NCBI GenBank assembly: GCA_017860455.1
Contig: JAGDMF010000004.1
Span: 1-64,000 of the forward strand
Direction of reading: 5' to 3'
DNA length: 64,000 nucleotides
From: Bacteroidota bacterium
GTDB taxonomy: Bacteria; Bacteroidota; Bacteroidia; Bacteroidales; WCHB1-69
In this document: piece by piece, positions 35,647 to 43,833 of the stretch
How positions within the stretch are numbered: position 1 is the stretch's first letter
How the letters are laid out: each line of letters starts with the position of its first letter
Notes under the pieces: model-generated
The model's database searches: none
What the model saw: the letters and a program-made list of their open reading frames with translations, nothing else
What the model was told of the DNA's origin: nothing
Made by a program: the position numbers and the translations under genes

Positions 35647-36369
35647 TTATTTATTTAATTGTATCATCAGTTTAATGATTATTAAATAAGGTAGAATTTC
35701 AAGAGTGCAAAAATATATAAAAAATTGAAACAAATGAATCCTTTTTGGATTAATAGTAAAAATATTAAAGTAAGTAATTGAAAATGTGATTGATATAAAC
35801 GGAATAGATAATAACATCAATTTCCAATATCCGGAATATAACGATAATGGAATTAAAATCATAAATCCAATGGCATTCGTAAATTGAAGAAGTAATTTAT
35901 ACAAAACGTATTGTGAAAATTCCTCTTTATAATCAAACATCTGAAAATATAGATATGAAAATAGTTTTTTTATTAAAAAGTCAATGATAACTAAAAATAA
36001 AATTACTCCAATAAGAAGGTATGGATCTAAGAAATTAAAAAGTTTTGGGAAATAATACTGAACAATGAGGTATAAAAATAGGGTTTCAACTATAAAAATG
36101 ATCAAGTGAACCCAAATAAATAGGTTTTTATTGGCTAATTTACCCTCTCTTAAAAGTTGAGAAAGATGTCTTTTTGAGAATAAAGAGGTTAAAAGTAATG
36201 TAAACCGTTGTTTGTATGTGGCATATAAAATAGTGATCCCAACAAGAGCAATTAAAAGTATAGATGTGGTTATAGTATGGTTTTCACTAATGTAAACAAG
36301 AGAGTTCCCGGAAAGTTGTTCACGGGAACTCTCAAATACGTTCCACTGGTTTATGGCTAAAAGATTCAA
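35647..36369 (-). CDS. DUF4271 integral membrane protein
   Basis: A 240-residue membrane protein with about six hydrophobic segments (roughly residues 30-50, 85-107, 115-135, 150-180, 185-205 and 215-235). It matches the DUF4271 family, which is found beside hemD in many Bacteroidota. Function unknown. It starts 10 bp after the T9SS cargo gene and is 31 bp before hemD, in an apparent operon. Confidence 0.85.
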   Translation of the reverse strand: MNLLAINQWNVFESSREQLSGNSLVYISENHTITTSILLIALVGITILYATYKQRFTLLLTSLFSKRHLSQLLREGKLANKNLFIWVHLIIFIVETLFLYLIVQYYFPKLFNFLDPYLLIGVILFLVIIDFLIKKLFSYLYFQMFDYKEEFSQYVLYKLLLQFTNAIGFMILIPLSLYSGYWKLMLLSIPFISITFSITYFNIFTINPKRIHLFQFFIYFCTLEILPYLIIIKLMIQLNK

Positions 36370-36379
36370 AATAAAATAT

Positions 36380-37111
36380 TTATTTTACAATCAATTTCTT
36401 AGTTACTATTGCTTTACCTTCATTTTCGATAGAGTAAAAATAGATGCCGGGATTATAATTTTCTAAAGATATGGACAATTTATTATTGTTACCAATTAAT
36501 TCTTTTGTGATAACAGAACCGGTAATACTTCTTATAACCAATAAAGCTTCAGGACTTAAATTGGCAATATTGTGTTCAAAAGTAACTTTTGTTGTAGCAG
36601 GATTTGGAAAAGCATTCAAATTTCCTAAAGTTGCATTTTCTGAAACAGCAACATCTCTACTATCTAAATGAATATAGAAATTGGTTTCAATTGTTGGGGT
36701 TGTTTGATCAAACAATTTAAATTTTAAAAGAGAAATATCTCTACCTCCATTTGGATTGTAATATAAATGAAAAGCCTGATCTCCGAAAGCAGCATGAGAG
36801 AAATTTTCTCCGGCATTAATCATTTGAGGAAATGTACTAACATTACCCTCTAAACAAGACTCTCCAAAACAAAACTGAGTTGTGGCACCCGATAATAATA
36901 ATATTGGATCTCTTACAACCATGATTCCTAATTGTTGACTTGTTGTGTTTTCAATATCAATATAATAGGTGTCGTTGCTATTTAAAAACCGTGGTTTTAC
37001 AAATATGGTGTCATTATTGTCATAAATTGCTCCGTTATATCTGATTACCAGATCTTGAGAAAAACCGGTCATGATGACAAATAGGAATAAAATGGATAAT
37101 ATTTTTTTCAT
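36380..37111 (-). CDS. Secreted protein with type A T9SS sorting domain
   Basis: A 243-residue protein with a signal peptide (1-19, ending GFSQ), a beta-rich body containing one short disulphide-like pair (residues around FCFGESC), and a C-terminal type A Por-secretion domain (about 165-243). The latter reads NAFPNPATTKVTFEH ... LSISLENYNPGIYFYSIENE ... KLIVK, with the expected NPG and KLIVK features. It should be exported by the type IX system and fixed to the cell surface or released. The body matches no family I recognise. Own TAnnTTTG box upstream; DUF4271 follows after 10 bp. Confidence 0.88.
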   Translation of the reverse strand: MKKILSILFLFVIMTGFSQDLVIRYNGAIYDNNDTIFVKPRFLNSNDTYYIDIENTTSQQLGIMVVRDPILLLSGATTQFCFGESCLEGNVSTFPQMINAGENFSHAAFGDQAFHLYYNPNGGRDISLLKFKLFDQTTPTIETNFYIHLDSRDVAVSENATLGNLNAFPNPATTKVTFEHNIANLSPEALLVIRSITGSVITKELIGNNNKLSISLENYNPGIYFYSIENEGKAIVTKKLIVK

Positions 37112-37147
37112 AATAGATTATTTTTTTTAAGTTTAATATATAGACTG

Positions 37148-37155
37148 CAAAATTA
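37148..37155 (-). promoter_or_regulatory. -7 box of the T9SS cargo gene (TAATTTTG)
   Basis: TAnnTTTG on the minus strand 36 nt before the ATG at 37111, after the RluA-family gene's stop codon. Confidence 0.65.
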
Positions 37156-37174
37156 CTAAAAAATTAAATGGAAT

Positions 37175-37873
37175 TTAAAGATTGTACCATATTTTTTTAA
37201 AATGATCTCCCAGTGGTTCTGCAATAATTTCTATAGGAACCTGAGTTATGGGGTGTTCAAATGCGATTCTTCTAGCATGTAAGCATATTGAAGCATCAGG
37301 ATTGGGTCGTTTGGCTCCATATTTTAGATCACCCTTAATAATGCAACCAATAGTAGATAATTGTACTCTGATTTGATGATGTCTTCCTGTAAACAATTCC
37401 ACTTCTAGCATGGTGTATTTTTGACTATGACCAATCACAGTATAATGTAATTCAGCTCTTAAATAACCCTCTTCCGGTTGATCTTTTGCAAAACTTCTGT
37501 TTAATTTTTCATTTTTTTTCAAATAATGAACGAGCTTTTGAGATTCTTTTTGTGGGGGTTGCTCCACAATAGCCCAGTAAATTTTTGAGATTTTTCTATC
37601 TTTGATCAACTTACCCATTCGGGACAATCCTTTGGATGTTTTAGTAAAAATGATTGCCCCGCTTACTGGTCTGTCTAATCTGTGAATAGAACCACAAAAA
37701 ACATTCCCCGGTTTATTATATTTTACCTTTAAATATTCCCTCACTTTTTCAACTAAGGGTGTATCTCCCGTTTTATCTTCTTGTACTACCTCCCCGACAA
37801 TTTTATTGATGATAATCAAATGGTTATCTTCATACAAAACCCGGGGACCAATCTCTTCTAAAATCGAATTCAT
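37175..37873 (-). CDS. RluA-family pseudouridine synthase
   Basis: A 232-residue RNA pseudouridine synthase with the catalytic Asp67 in the HRLDRPVSG motif and the family GRHHQIRVQL motif near residue 165. It lacks an N-terminal S4 domain, unlike RluD at 59581-60633, so it is a stand-alone RluA/RluC/TruC-like enzyme; the target uridine cannot be predicted. It begins 3 bp after panB, and the three genes cstA-panB-this gene share direction and tight spacing. Confidence 0.92.
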   Translation of the reverse strand: MNSILEEIGPRVLYEDNHLIIINKIVGEVVQEDKTGDTPLVEKVREYLKVKYNKPGNVFCGSIHRLDRPVSGAIIFTKTSKGLSRMGKLIKDRKISKIYWAIVEQPPQKESQKLVHYLKKNEKLNRSFAKDQPEEGYLRAELHYTVIGHSQKYTMLEVELFTGRHHQIRVQLSTIGCIIKGDLKYGAKRPNPDASICLHARRIAFEHPITQVPIEIIAEPLGDHFKKIWYNL

Positions 37874-37876
37874 TTT

Positions 37877-38698
37877 CTAATATTGCTCTTTTTCGTTAGG
37901 GAATTCACATGTTTTGACATCATTAATGTAATTGGATACCGAATCAATGATCTCCTTGCTTAAATTATGATATCTTCTTAAAAAACGGGGTGAGAACTGT
38001 AAACTATAACCCATCATGTCGTGGAAAACCAATACCTGACCACTGGTATGAGGACCGGCTCCAATCCCAATCGTTGGGATGCTGATCGTGTCAGTTACTT
38101 TTTTTGCTAAATCAGCAGGAATTTTTTCCAGTACAATCGCAAAACACCCATGTTGTTCTAGTATCTGAGCATCATTTAATATTTTTTCAGATTCTTTTTC
38201 GGTAGTGCCTCTGACGGTATAGGTTCCATATTGATTGATAGACTGAGGCATCAATCCTAAGTGTCCCATTACAGGAATACCCGCAGATAAAATCCGGTCA
38301 ATGCTTTCTGAAATTTCAACTCCACCTTCCATTTTAACTGCGTCGGCTCCTGATTCCTTCATTATTCTGATAGCAGATGCTAATGCTTCTTTAGAATTAC
38401 CCTGATAGGTTCCGAAAGGCATATCTACAACAACAAGGGCTCTTTCAACAGCTCTGACAACAGATGAAGCATGATATATCATCTCATTCAATGTAATAGG
38501 TAAGGTAGTTTTATATCCTGCCATCACATTGGCCGCAGAATCACCAACTAATATTACGTCAATTTTTGCCTGATCTAATAATCTTGCATTGGAATAATCA
38601 TAAGCTGTCAACATGGCAATTTTTTCACCTTCGTTACGCATCTTTCTAAGAAGATTTGTAGTAACTTTTGATACATTTGTTGATAAATATTGTGTCAT
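37877..38698 (-). CDS. panB: 3-methyl-2-oxobutanoate hydroxymethyltransferase
   Basis: A 273-residue PanB, first committed step of pantothenate synthesis: it adds the one-carbon unit of 5,10-methylene-tetrahydrofolate to 2-oxoisovalerate to give ketopantoate. Visible conserved segments are MLTAYDYSNARLLD (29-42), VGDSAANV, MPFGTYQ, AVKMEGG and IGIGAGPHTSGQVLV with DMMGYS. Length and motifs are standard. Between cstA (11-bp gap) and the RluA-family gene (3-bp gap). No other pan genes are nearby. Confidence 0.97.
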   Translation of the reverse strand: MTQYLSTNVSKVTTNLLRKMRNEGEKIAMLTAYDYSNARLLDQAKIDVILVGDSAANVMAGYKTTLPITLNEMIYHASSVVRAVERALVVVDMPFGTYQGNSKEALASAIRIMKESGADAVKMEGGVEISESIDRILSAGIPVMGHLGLMPQSINQYGTYTVRGTTEKESEKILNDAQILEQHGCFAIVLEKIPADLAKKVTDTISIPTIGIGAGPHTSGQVLVFHDMMGYSLQFSPRFLRRYHNLSKEIIDSVSNYINDVKTCEFPNEKEQY

Positions 38699-38709
38699 TT
38701 TTTAAATAT

Positions 38710-40161
38710 TTAATGAATAAATATGTTCTTTTTAAATCTTTTTTTCCATACCCAGAAAAGTATGGTGATGGAGTTGGTGATTCCAAATCCTAAACTATAT
38801 GATAAAACAGGATTTAATCCAAATCCCTGATTTTGAACAATAAAAATAAATGTTGATGTGACCATGGTCATAAAAATGGCCGGAATGAAAGTGATCCAGT
38901 AAAACTTATTTTCTAAAACCAAATAAACACTTGAAGCCCAAAGTGTTACCATTGCTAAAAATTGATTTCCCCATGCAAAATAGCGCCAGATAATGTCAAA
39001 ACCTTGTTTGTCTGTGATACTCCATACTAAAATTACGATAGAAACTAAAAAAATCGGAATCGAAATGATAAGTCTGTTTTTCATCGATTTTTGTTCAAAA
39101 TGAAAAAGTTCTGCAATCATGATCCTTCCCATCCGAAAGGCAGTATCTCCAGTTGTTATAGGAGCAAAAATGACACCTAAAACAGCGAGAACTGCTCCAA
39201 TTCTCCCCATCCAGGTTTGAGTTATTAATTGAACTACTAAAGTTGGATTACCATCCACGAATAACGCTTTCCCTGCCTCATTGTGATGGAAAAAATAAGT
39301 GGCAGCAGCTGCCCATATCAAAGCAACGATCCCTTCGGTAATCATAGCCCCAAAAAAAACAGGATGCCCTTGCTTTTCATTAGTCATACACCTCGACATT
39401 AAAGTGGATTGTGTTGAATGAAAGCCACTTATTGCGCCACAGGCAATAGTGATAAACATAATAGGGAAAATGGGATTTCCGGTTTTTTGAGGATGCTGGT
39501 TTCCTAATCCATCCCAAAATTCAGGAAGTTCAGGTTGAAAATAGAAAATACTGAATAGTATTCCTAACGCCATAATCAATAAAAAAACGCCAAAAATAGG
39601 ATATATTTTGCCAATGATTTTATCGATTGGAAGTAATGTAGCTAATAAATAATAAATAAAAATGACAATTATCCAGAAGGTTAAATTGAAAAAATCTGGA
39701 GTAATAGTTGTTAATAGCTGCGCTGGTCCGGATACAAAAACAACACCAACCAAAATAGTGAGAACAATCATAAATATTCTCATAAATTCCCGTACAAATT
39801 TCCCAAGATACAATCCATGAATTTCAGGAAGTGTTTCCCCATTTTTACGCAGTGAAATCATCCCGGGAATGTAATCATGAACAGCCCCGATGAAAACAGA
39901 CCCCAATGTGATCCATAAAAATGAAGCAGTTCCATACTTGGCACCCATAATCGCTCCAAAAATGGGTCCTAATCCTGCAATATTCAAAAACTGAATAATG
40001 AAAATCTTATACCCTTTCATGGGGATAAAATCAACCCCATCTTTTAATCTAAAAGCCGGAGTTACATTTGTTTTTTCGATTTTAAATATCTTTTCAACAA
40101 CTTTTCCGTATACAAAATAGCCAACAATCAAGAAAACTAAACATCCAATAAATGAGATCAT
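38710..40161 (-). CDS. Carbon starvation protein CstA family transporter (short form)
   Basis: A 483-residue polytopic membrane protein (about 13-14 hydrophobic segments) of the CstA family. The conserved FIIQFLNIAGLGPIFGAIMGA and GAVHDYIPGM segments lie in the first 100 residues and GAISGFHSTQSTLMSRCM near 240. E. coli CstA is about 700 residues; this shorter type is common in anaerobes and Bacteroidota. CstA-family proteins take up peptides or pyruvate; the substrate here is unknown. Own TAnnTTTG box; panB follows. Confidence 0.92.
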   Translation of the reverse strand: MISFIGCLVFLIVGYFVYGKVVEKIFKIEKTNVTPAFRLKDGVDFIPMKGYKIFIIQFLNIAGLGPIFGAIMGAKYGTASFLWITLGSVFIGAVHDYIPGMISLRKNGETLPEIHGLYLGKFVREFMRIFMIVLTILVGVVFVSGPAQLLTTITPDFFNLTFWIIVIFIYYLLATLLPIDKIIGKIYPIFGVFLLIMALGILFSIFYFQPELPEFWDGLGNQHPQKTGNPIFPIMFITIACGAISGFHSTQSTLMSRCMTNEKQGHPVFFGAMITEGIVALIWAAAATYFFHHNEAGKALFVDGNPTLVVQLITQTWMGRIGAVLAVLGVIFAPITTGDTAFRMGRIMIAELFHFEQKSMKNRLIISIPIFLVSIVILVWSITDKQGFDIIWRYFAWGNQFLAMVTLWASSVYLVLENKFYWITFIPAIFMTMVTSTFIFIVQNQGFGLNPVLSYSLGFGITNSITILFWVWKKRFKKNIFIH

Positions 40162-40184
40162 AAATTACTTCTTTTTTAGACCCG

Positions 40185-40192
40185 CAAAGATA
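40185..40192 (-). promoter_or_regulatory. -7 box of cstA-panB-RluA operon (TATCTTTG)
   Basis: TAnnTTTG on the minus strand 23 nt before the ATG at 40161, one side of a 174-bp divergent promoter region with yqeY. Confidence 0.7.
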
Positions 40193-40250
40193 TAGCTTTT
40201 TGTTGTATTCATTAATATAGTTATACTTAAAAATTCAGTATATTTTCAGT

Positions 40251-40258
40251 ATATTTGC
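40251..40258 (+). promoter_or_regulatory. -7 box of yqeY-M28-guaA (TATATTTG)
   Basis: A perfect TAnnTTTG on the plus strand 77 nt before the yqeY ATG. It overlaps the second copy of a short direct repeat (TTCAGTATATTT, about 40236-40257). The leader (40262-40335) has a weak CTCG...CGGG stem before a T run; I do not call it an attenuator. Confidence 0.65.
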
Positions 40259-40335
40259 AGTTCTGAAAATCAGATCATAATACTACTCGGTGATCGGGTG
40301 TTTTTTGTTTTTAAATAATTGTAAATTAATATTAT

Positions 40336-40785
40336 ATGAGTTTAGAAGAGAAAATTAATGAGGATATCAAAAAAGCAATGTTAGCTAAAGAAAAAGAAAA
40401 ATTAAATGCTTTAAGAGCCATTAAAGCAGCCATTCTTTTATTGAAAACTTCAGGTGAAAATGTTGTAATTACTGAAGAAATGGAGTTCAAAACACTTCAA
40501 AAGTTAGCGAAACAAAGAAGAGACTCTGCCGAATTGTATCTGGCTCAAAACCGCGAAGATCTTTATACAGAAGAGATCACTCAACTCACTTTTATTAATG
40601 AATATTTGCCAAAATTACTCTCAGCAGAAGAAATTCTACAACAAGTTACAGTTATAGCTGAACAGAATTCGATTACTGATGTTAAGGAAATGGGTAAATT
40701 AATGGGTTTATGCTCCAAATCAATGGCCGGAAAAGCTGATAATAAAGTGATTTCTGAAGTTGTGAAATCCTTTTTATCCAAATAA
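40336..40785 (+). CDS. yqeY: GatB/YqeY domain protein
   Basis: A 149-residue all-helical protein matching the YqeY family (N-terminal LEEKINEDIKKAMLAKEKEKLNALR region; C-terminal MGKLMGLCSKSMAGKADNKVISEVVK). The domain resembles the tRNA-binding tail of GatB, the amidotransferase subunit, and stand-alone members are suspected tRNA binders. Full family length. First gene of a three-gene plus-strand cluster: M28 peptidase follows after 8 bp, then guaA. Confidence 0.9.
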   Translation: MSLEEKINEDIKKAMLAKEKEKLNALRAIKAAILLLKTSGENVVITEEMEFKTLQKLAKQRRDSAELYLAQNREDLYTEEITQLTFINEYLPKLLSAEEILQQVTVIAEQNSITDVKEMGKLMGLCSKSMAGKADNKVISEVVKSFLSK

Positions 40786-40793
40786 AGTATCTC

Positions 40794-41708
40794 ATGAAAA
40801 AAATCTTTCTATACTTACTTTTTTCAATAGTTTTGAGTTGTTTGACTTTTGCTCAAACAACATATACTCCTCAGCAAAACATGAAATATCTGACTTCTTC
40901 ACCTTTGCAAGGAAGAAATGCCGGAACAAAAGGGGATTCTTTAGCCCAGATTTATATTGTTGAAAACTTAAAAAGTTTAAATATTAAACCTTTTTATACC
41001 GATTATCTGCAGCCATTTACATCAAAAATGGAAACCATGAGAGGAGGTGATCTCATCTCTAGTAAAAACGTAATTGGTTGGATTGAAGGTACCGATTCAG
41101 TTTTGAAAAAAGAGTTTATCATCATATGTGCTCACTTTGATCATGTTGGCTTAGAAAAAGGAAGAATCCATCCAGGAGCGAATGATAATGCATCCGGCGT
41201 GATTACCATTCTCAATATTGCCAAAATGATTCAACAAAATCCATTGAAAAGATCTGTTCTGGTTATATTTTTTGGTGCTGAAGAGAAAGGATTGCTCGGA
41301 TCCTATTATTTTGTAAAAAAAGCAAAATTTCCATTAAAAACAATTGATGCCGTTTTTAATTTTGATATGGTCGGAAAACTAAAACAAGAAGGAACACTAT
41401 ACTCAAAAGGGGAACAAACTGCTAAAATTTTTTCTGAATTATTGGAAAAATACGCTGCAAAATATAACGTAAAATATGAAGTTTCCCCATTTAATTACAT
41501 GAATGGATCTGACCATTACCCGTTTTATAGAAAAAGAATTCCTGTCCTTTTCTTTAACACCGGATTAGATTGGGATAATTATCATCAACCTTCCGATTTA
41601 CCTGAAAAAATTGATTATGAAGGGATTGAATTGATCTCTAAAATAGGATTTGATCTGATAACCGAAGTGGGTAATAAAACTGAAAAATTAAAATTTAACA
41701 AAAAATAA
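40794..41708 (+). CDS. Secreted M28 family zinc aminopeptidase
   Basis: A 304-residue peptidase with a signal peptide (1-20, ending TFAQ). The di-zinc M28 ligands are visible in order: His114 (ICAHFDHVG), Asp131 (GANDNASG), Glu163/164 ([10 protein letters not shown]), Asp191 (FNFDMVG), and His near residue 257 (NGSDHYPF). It should act in the periplasm or outside, removing N-terminal amino acids. Some Bacteroidota relatives are glutaminyl cyclases of the same fold, and I cannot exclude that. It lies 8 bp after yqeY and 4 bp before guaA. Confidence 0.88.
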   Translation: MKKIFLYLLFSIVLSCLTFAQTTYTPQQNMKYLTSSPLQGRNAGTKGDSLAQIYIVENLKSLNIKPFYTDYLQPFTSKMETMRGGDLISSKNVIGWIEGTDSVLKKEFIIICAHFDHVGLEKGRIHPGANDNASGVITILNIAKMIQQNPLKRSVLVIFFGAEEKGLLGSYYFVKKAKFPLKTIDAVFNFDMVGKLKQEGTLYSKGEQTAKIFSELLEKYAAKYNVKYEVSPFNYMNGSDHYPFYRKRIPVLFFNTGLDWDNYHQPSDLPEKIDYEGIELISKIGFDLITEVGNKTEKLKFNKK

Positions 41709-41712
41709 GCGC

Positions 41713-43236
41713 ATGAACGAAAAAATTATCATTCTGGATTTTGGCTCTCAATATACCCAATTGATTGCCAGACGTATCAGAGAGTTGAACACTTATTGTG
41801 AAATTTTACCCTATAACAAATTTCCTGATTCCCTAGAAGGGATTAAAGGGGTTGTTTTATCAGGTAGTCCATTCTCCGTGAATCAGGAAGAGGCTTTTAA
41901 ACCCAATCTGGATCCATTTAAAGGGAAAATTCCAACTTTGGGGATCTGTTACGGAGCACAACTCATGGCTTTATATGCAGGAGGAAAAGTGGAACAGGCC
42001 GGGACAAGAGAATATGGTAGAGCTCATCTTTCTTTTATCGATTCAAATGATATTTTATTGCAAGGTGTAAGATCCGGTTCCCAGGTGTGGATGTCGCATG
42101 GAGATACCATTACTGTAATTCCTGATCATTTTAATGTTATTGCAAGTACCAATGAAGTAAAAGTGGGTGCATACAAAATCGAAGGGGAACCTACATGGGC
42201 CGTGCAATTTCACCCGGAAGTGTATCATAGTGAAGATGGAACCATTATCTTAAATAATTTTGTTCAACATATTTGTAAATGTAAACAAGATTGGACTCCT
42301 GCTTCATTCATCGAAACAACTGTTTCTGAATTGAAAAATCAAATTGGTGATGACCGCGTTGTTTTAGGACTATCTGGAGGTGTTGACTCTACAGTAGCTG
42401 CCGTTCTTTTGAATAAAGCGATTGGTGAAAATCTGTTTTGTATATTCGTTGATAACGGATTATTAAGAAAAAACGAATTTGAAACCGTTCTTGAAAACTA
42501 TAAAACTTTAGGTCTTAATGTTAAAGGTGTTAATGCCTCTCAACGTTTTTATAATGATTTGAAAGGGGTTACAGATCCTGAAACCAAAAGAAAAATTATT
42601 GGAAAAGGATTCATTGATGTATTTGATGTTGAAGCACATCAGCTGGAAAATATCAAATGGTTGGCTCAGGGAACCATATATCCCGATCGGATTGAATCCC
42701 TCTCTATTACCGGAATGGTGATCAAATCACATCATAATGTGGGTGGATTACCTGAAAAAATGAATTTAAAAGTGGTGGAACCGCTCCATTTATTATTCAA
42801 AGACGAAGTGAGAAGAGTCGGAAAAGCCTTAGGTATTCCTGAGTCATTGATTCAACGTCATCCATTTCCAGGTCCAGGCCTTGGTGTTAGAATTTTAGGA
42901 GATATTACACCTGAAAAAGTGCGGATTTTACAGGAAGCAGATGCTATTTTTATTGATGGATTAAAAGAGCATGGCTTATACCAACAGGTTTGGCAAGCCG
43001 GAACTATCTTACTCCCTATTCAATCTGTAGGGGTAATGGGAGATGAAAGAACGTATGAAAATGCTGTTGCTCTAAGAGCTGTGCTATCAACTGATGGGAT
43101 GACTGCTGACTGGGCTAAACTTCCTTATGAGTTTTTAGCAAAAATATCCAATGAAATAATCAATAAAGTAAAAGGGATCAATAGAGTCGTTTACGATATC
43201 AGTTCTAAACCACCTGCAACAATAGAATGGGAATAA
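41713..43236 (+). CDS. guaA: GMP synthase (glutamine-hydrolysing)
   Basis: A 507-residue two-domain enzyme converting XMP to GMP. The N-terminal class I glutamine amidotransferase domain (1-190) has the nucleophile Cys79 in [10 protein letters not shown] and the HPEVYHS His-Glu pair. The ATP-pyrophosphatase domain has the SGGVDST P-loop near 215. The C-terminal dimerisation domain ends with the family PPATIEWE. Full length. Ends at a strong terminator; downstream genes are convergent. Confidence 0.97.
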   Translation: MNEKIIILDFGSQYTQLIARRIRELNTYCEILPYNKFPDSLEGIKGVVLSGSPFSVNQEEAFKPNLDPFKGKIPTLGICYGAQLMALYAGGKVEQAGTREYGRAHLSFIDSNDILLQGVRSGSQVWMSHGDTITVIPDHFNVIASTNEVKVGAYKIEGEPTWAVQFHPEVYHSEDGTIILNNFVQHICKCKQDWTPASFIETTVSELKNQIGDDRVVLGLSGGVDSTVAAVLLNKAIGENLFCIFVDNGLLRKNEFETVLENYKTLGLNVKGVNASQRFYNDLKGVTDPETKRKIIGKGFIDVFDVEAHQLENIKWLAQGTIYPDRIESLSITGMVIKSHHNVGGLPEKMNLKVVEPLHLLFKDEVRRVGKALGIPESLIQRHPFPGPGLGVRILGDITPEKVRILQEADAIFIDGLKEHGLYQQVWQAGTILLPIQSVGVMGDERTYENAVALRAVLSTDGMTADWAKLPYEFLAKISNEIINKVKGINRVVYDISSKPPATIEWE

Positions 43237-43237
43237 T

Positions 43238-43270
43238 AAAAAAGCCGGTTATGAAAACCGGCTTTTTTTT
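43238..43270. terminator. Bidirectional intrinsic terminator after guaA
   Basis: AAAAAAGCCGGTT pairs with AACCGGCTTTTTT around a short ATGAAA loop. The T run serves guaA on the plus strand and the A run serves the convergent DRTGG gene on the minus strand. It overlaps the stop codon of the latter at 43269. Confidence 0.9.
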
Positions 43271-43604
43271 ATTTTGAAATTTCCTGATACACACGACCAG
43301 CAATATCAAAGGTTTCCATCGGTGTTCCTAAAATTGGAATCTCCTCATCTTTAGCTTGTTCCAACATATCAGGATCAGGTTGAAACCCTTTTACTAATAT
43401 CACACAGGCCAACTCTTTTAAGGATGCAATCGCAATCACATTTTTATGTGTTTGTAAAGTCATCCATACATGTCCTTCCTGTGCAAACCCCATCACATCA
43501 CTCAAAAGATCTGAAACATATCCACCTTTAATTTCTCTATCCAGATGTTCCTCCCCACAAAAGAGTTTTAAATCCAATTTATCAACTAATTCTCTAACTT
43601 TCAT
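43269..43604 (-). CDS. Stand-alone DRTGG domain protein
   Basis: A 111-residue protein made of one DRTGG domain (KVRELVDKLDLKLFCG at the N-terminus, IKGGYVSDLLSDVMGFAQEG in the middle). DRTGG domains also occur in HPr kinase and phosphotransacetylase families. Stand-alone versions are often found beside [FeFe]-hydrogenase and NADH-dehydrogenase-like genes in anaerobes, which hints at a fermentative organism; no such genes are in this window. It has its own TAnnTTTG box and no partner. Function unknown. Confidence 0.8.
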   Translation of the reverse strand: MKVRELVDKLDLKLFCGEEHLDREIKGGYVSDLLSDVMGFAQEGHVWMTLQTHKNVIAIASLKELACVILVKGFQPDPDMLEQAKDEEIPILGTPMETFDIAGRVYQEISK

Positions 43605-43641
43605 TGTATTCTATAATTTTTTTAATATTAATTTCAAAACA

Positions 43642-43649
43642 CAAAAATA
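43642..43649 (-). promoter_or_regulatory. -7 box of the DRTGG gene (TATTTTTG)
   Basis: TAnnTTTG on the minus strand 37 nt before the ATG at 43604, just next to the repeat cluster that starts at 43659. Confidence 0.65.
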
Positions 43650-43658
43650 CTAAAAATA

Positions 43659-43694
43659 ATTAGCAAATTAGCAAATTAGCAAATTAGCAAATTA
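43659..43694. repeat. 8-nt tandem repeat, family G (ATTAGCAA)
   Basis: Four perfect ATTAGCAA units plus a trailing ATTA. Related, more degenerate units (TTAGCTTA, TTAGCACA) are at 52213-52250 and, in reverse orientation, ATGTGCTA at 60633-60681. Confidence 0.9.
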
Positions 43695-43696
43695 AT

Positions 43697-43734
43697 AATG
43701 AAAAATGAAAAATGAAAAATGAAAAATGAAAAAT
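43697..43734. repeat. 7-nt tandem repeat, family B (AAAAATG)
   Basis: Five AAAAATG units in perfect register, the reverse complement of the TTTTTCA array at 4457-4539. They lie between families G and D at the same locus. Confidence 0.9.
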
Positions 43735-43833
43735 CGAGCAATCGAGCAATCGAGCATTCTGAGCAATCGAGCAATCGAGCATTCTGAGCAAATGAGCATC
43801 ACGATCAATCGAGCATTCCGAGCATTCGAGCAA
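43734..43833. repeat. 8-nt tandem repeat, family D (CGAGCAAT), running into the DegT gene
   Basis: About eleven CGAGCAAT, CGAGCATT and TGAGCAAT units with two slips in register. A higher-order block (CGAGCAAT, CGAGCAAT, CGAGCATT, then CTGA) is repeated twice. The last units (43805-43833) lie inside the DegT aminotransferase frame and include its stop codon. Confidence 0.92.

Noticed and set aside
40262-40335. Attenuator or riboswitch in the yqeY leader
   Set aside because: Only a 4-bp CTCG...CGGG stem before a T run is visible; no known aptamer core was recognised.
43659-43833. CRISPR array
   Set aside because: Units are 7-8 nt and contiguous, with no spacers and no cas genes anywhere in the window.
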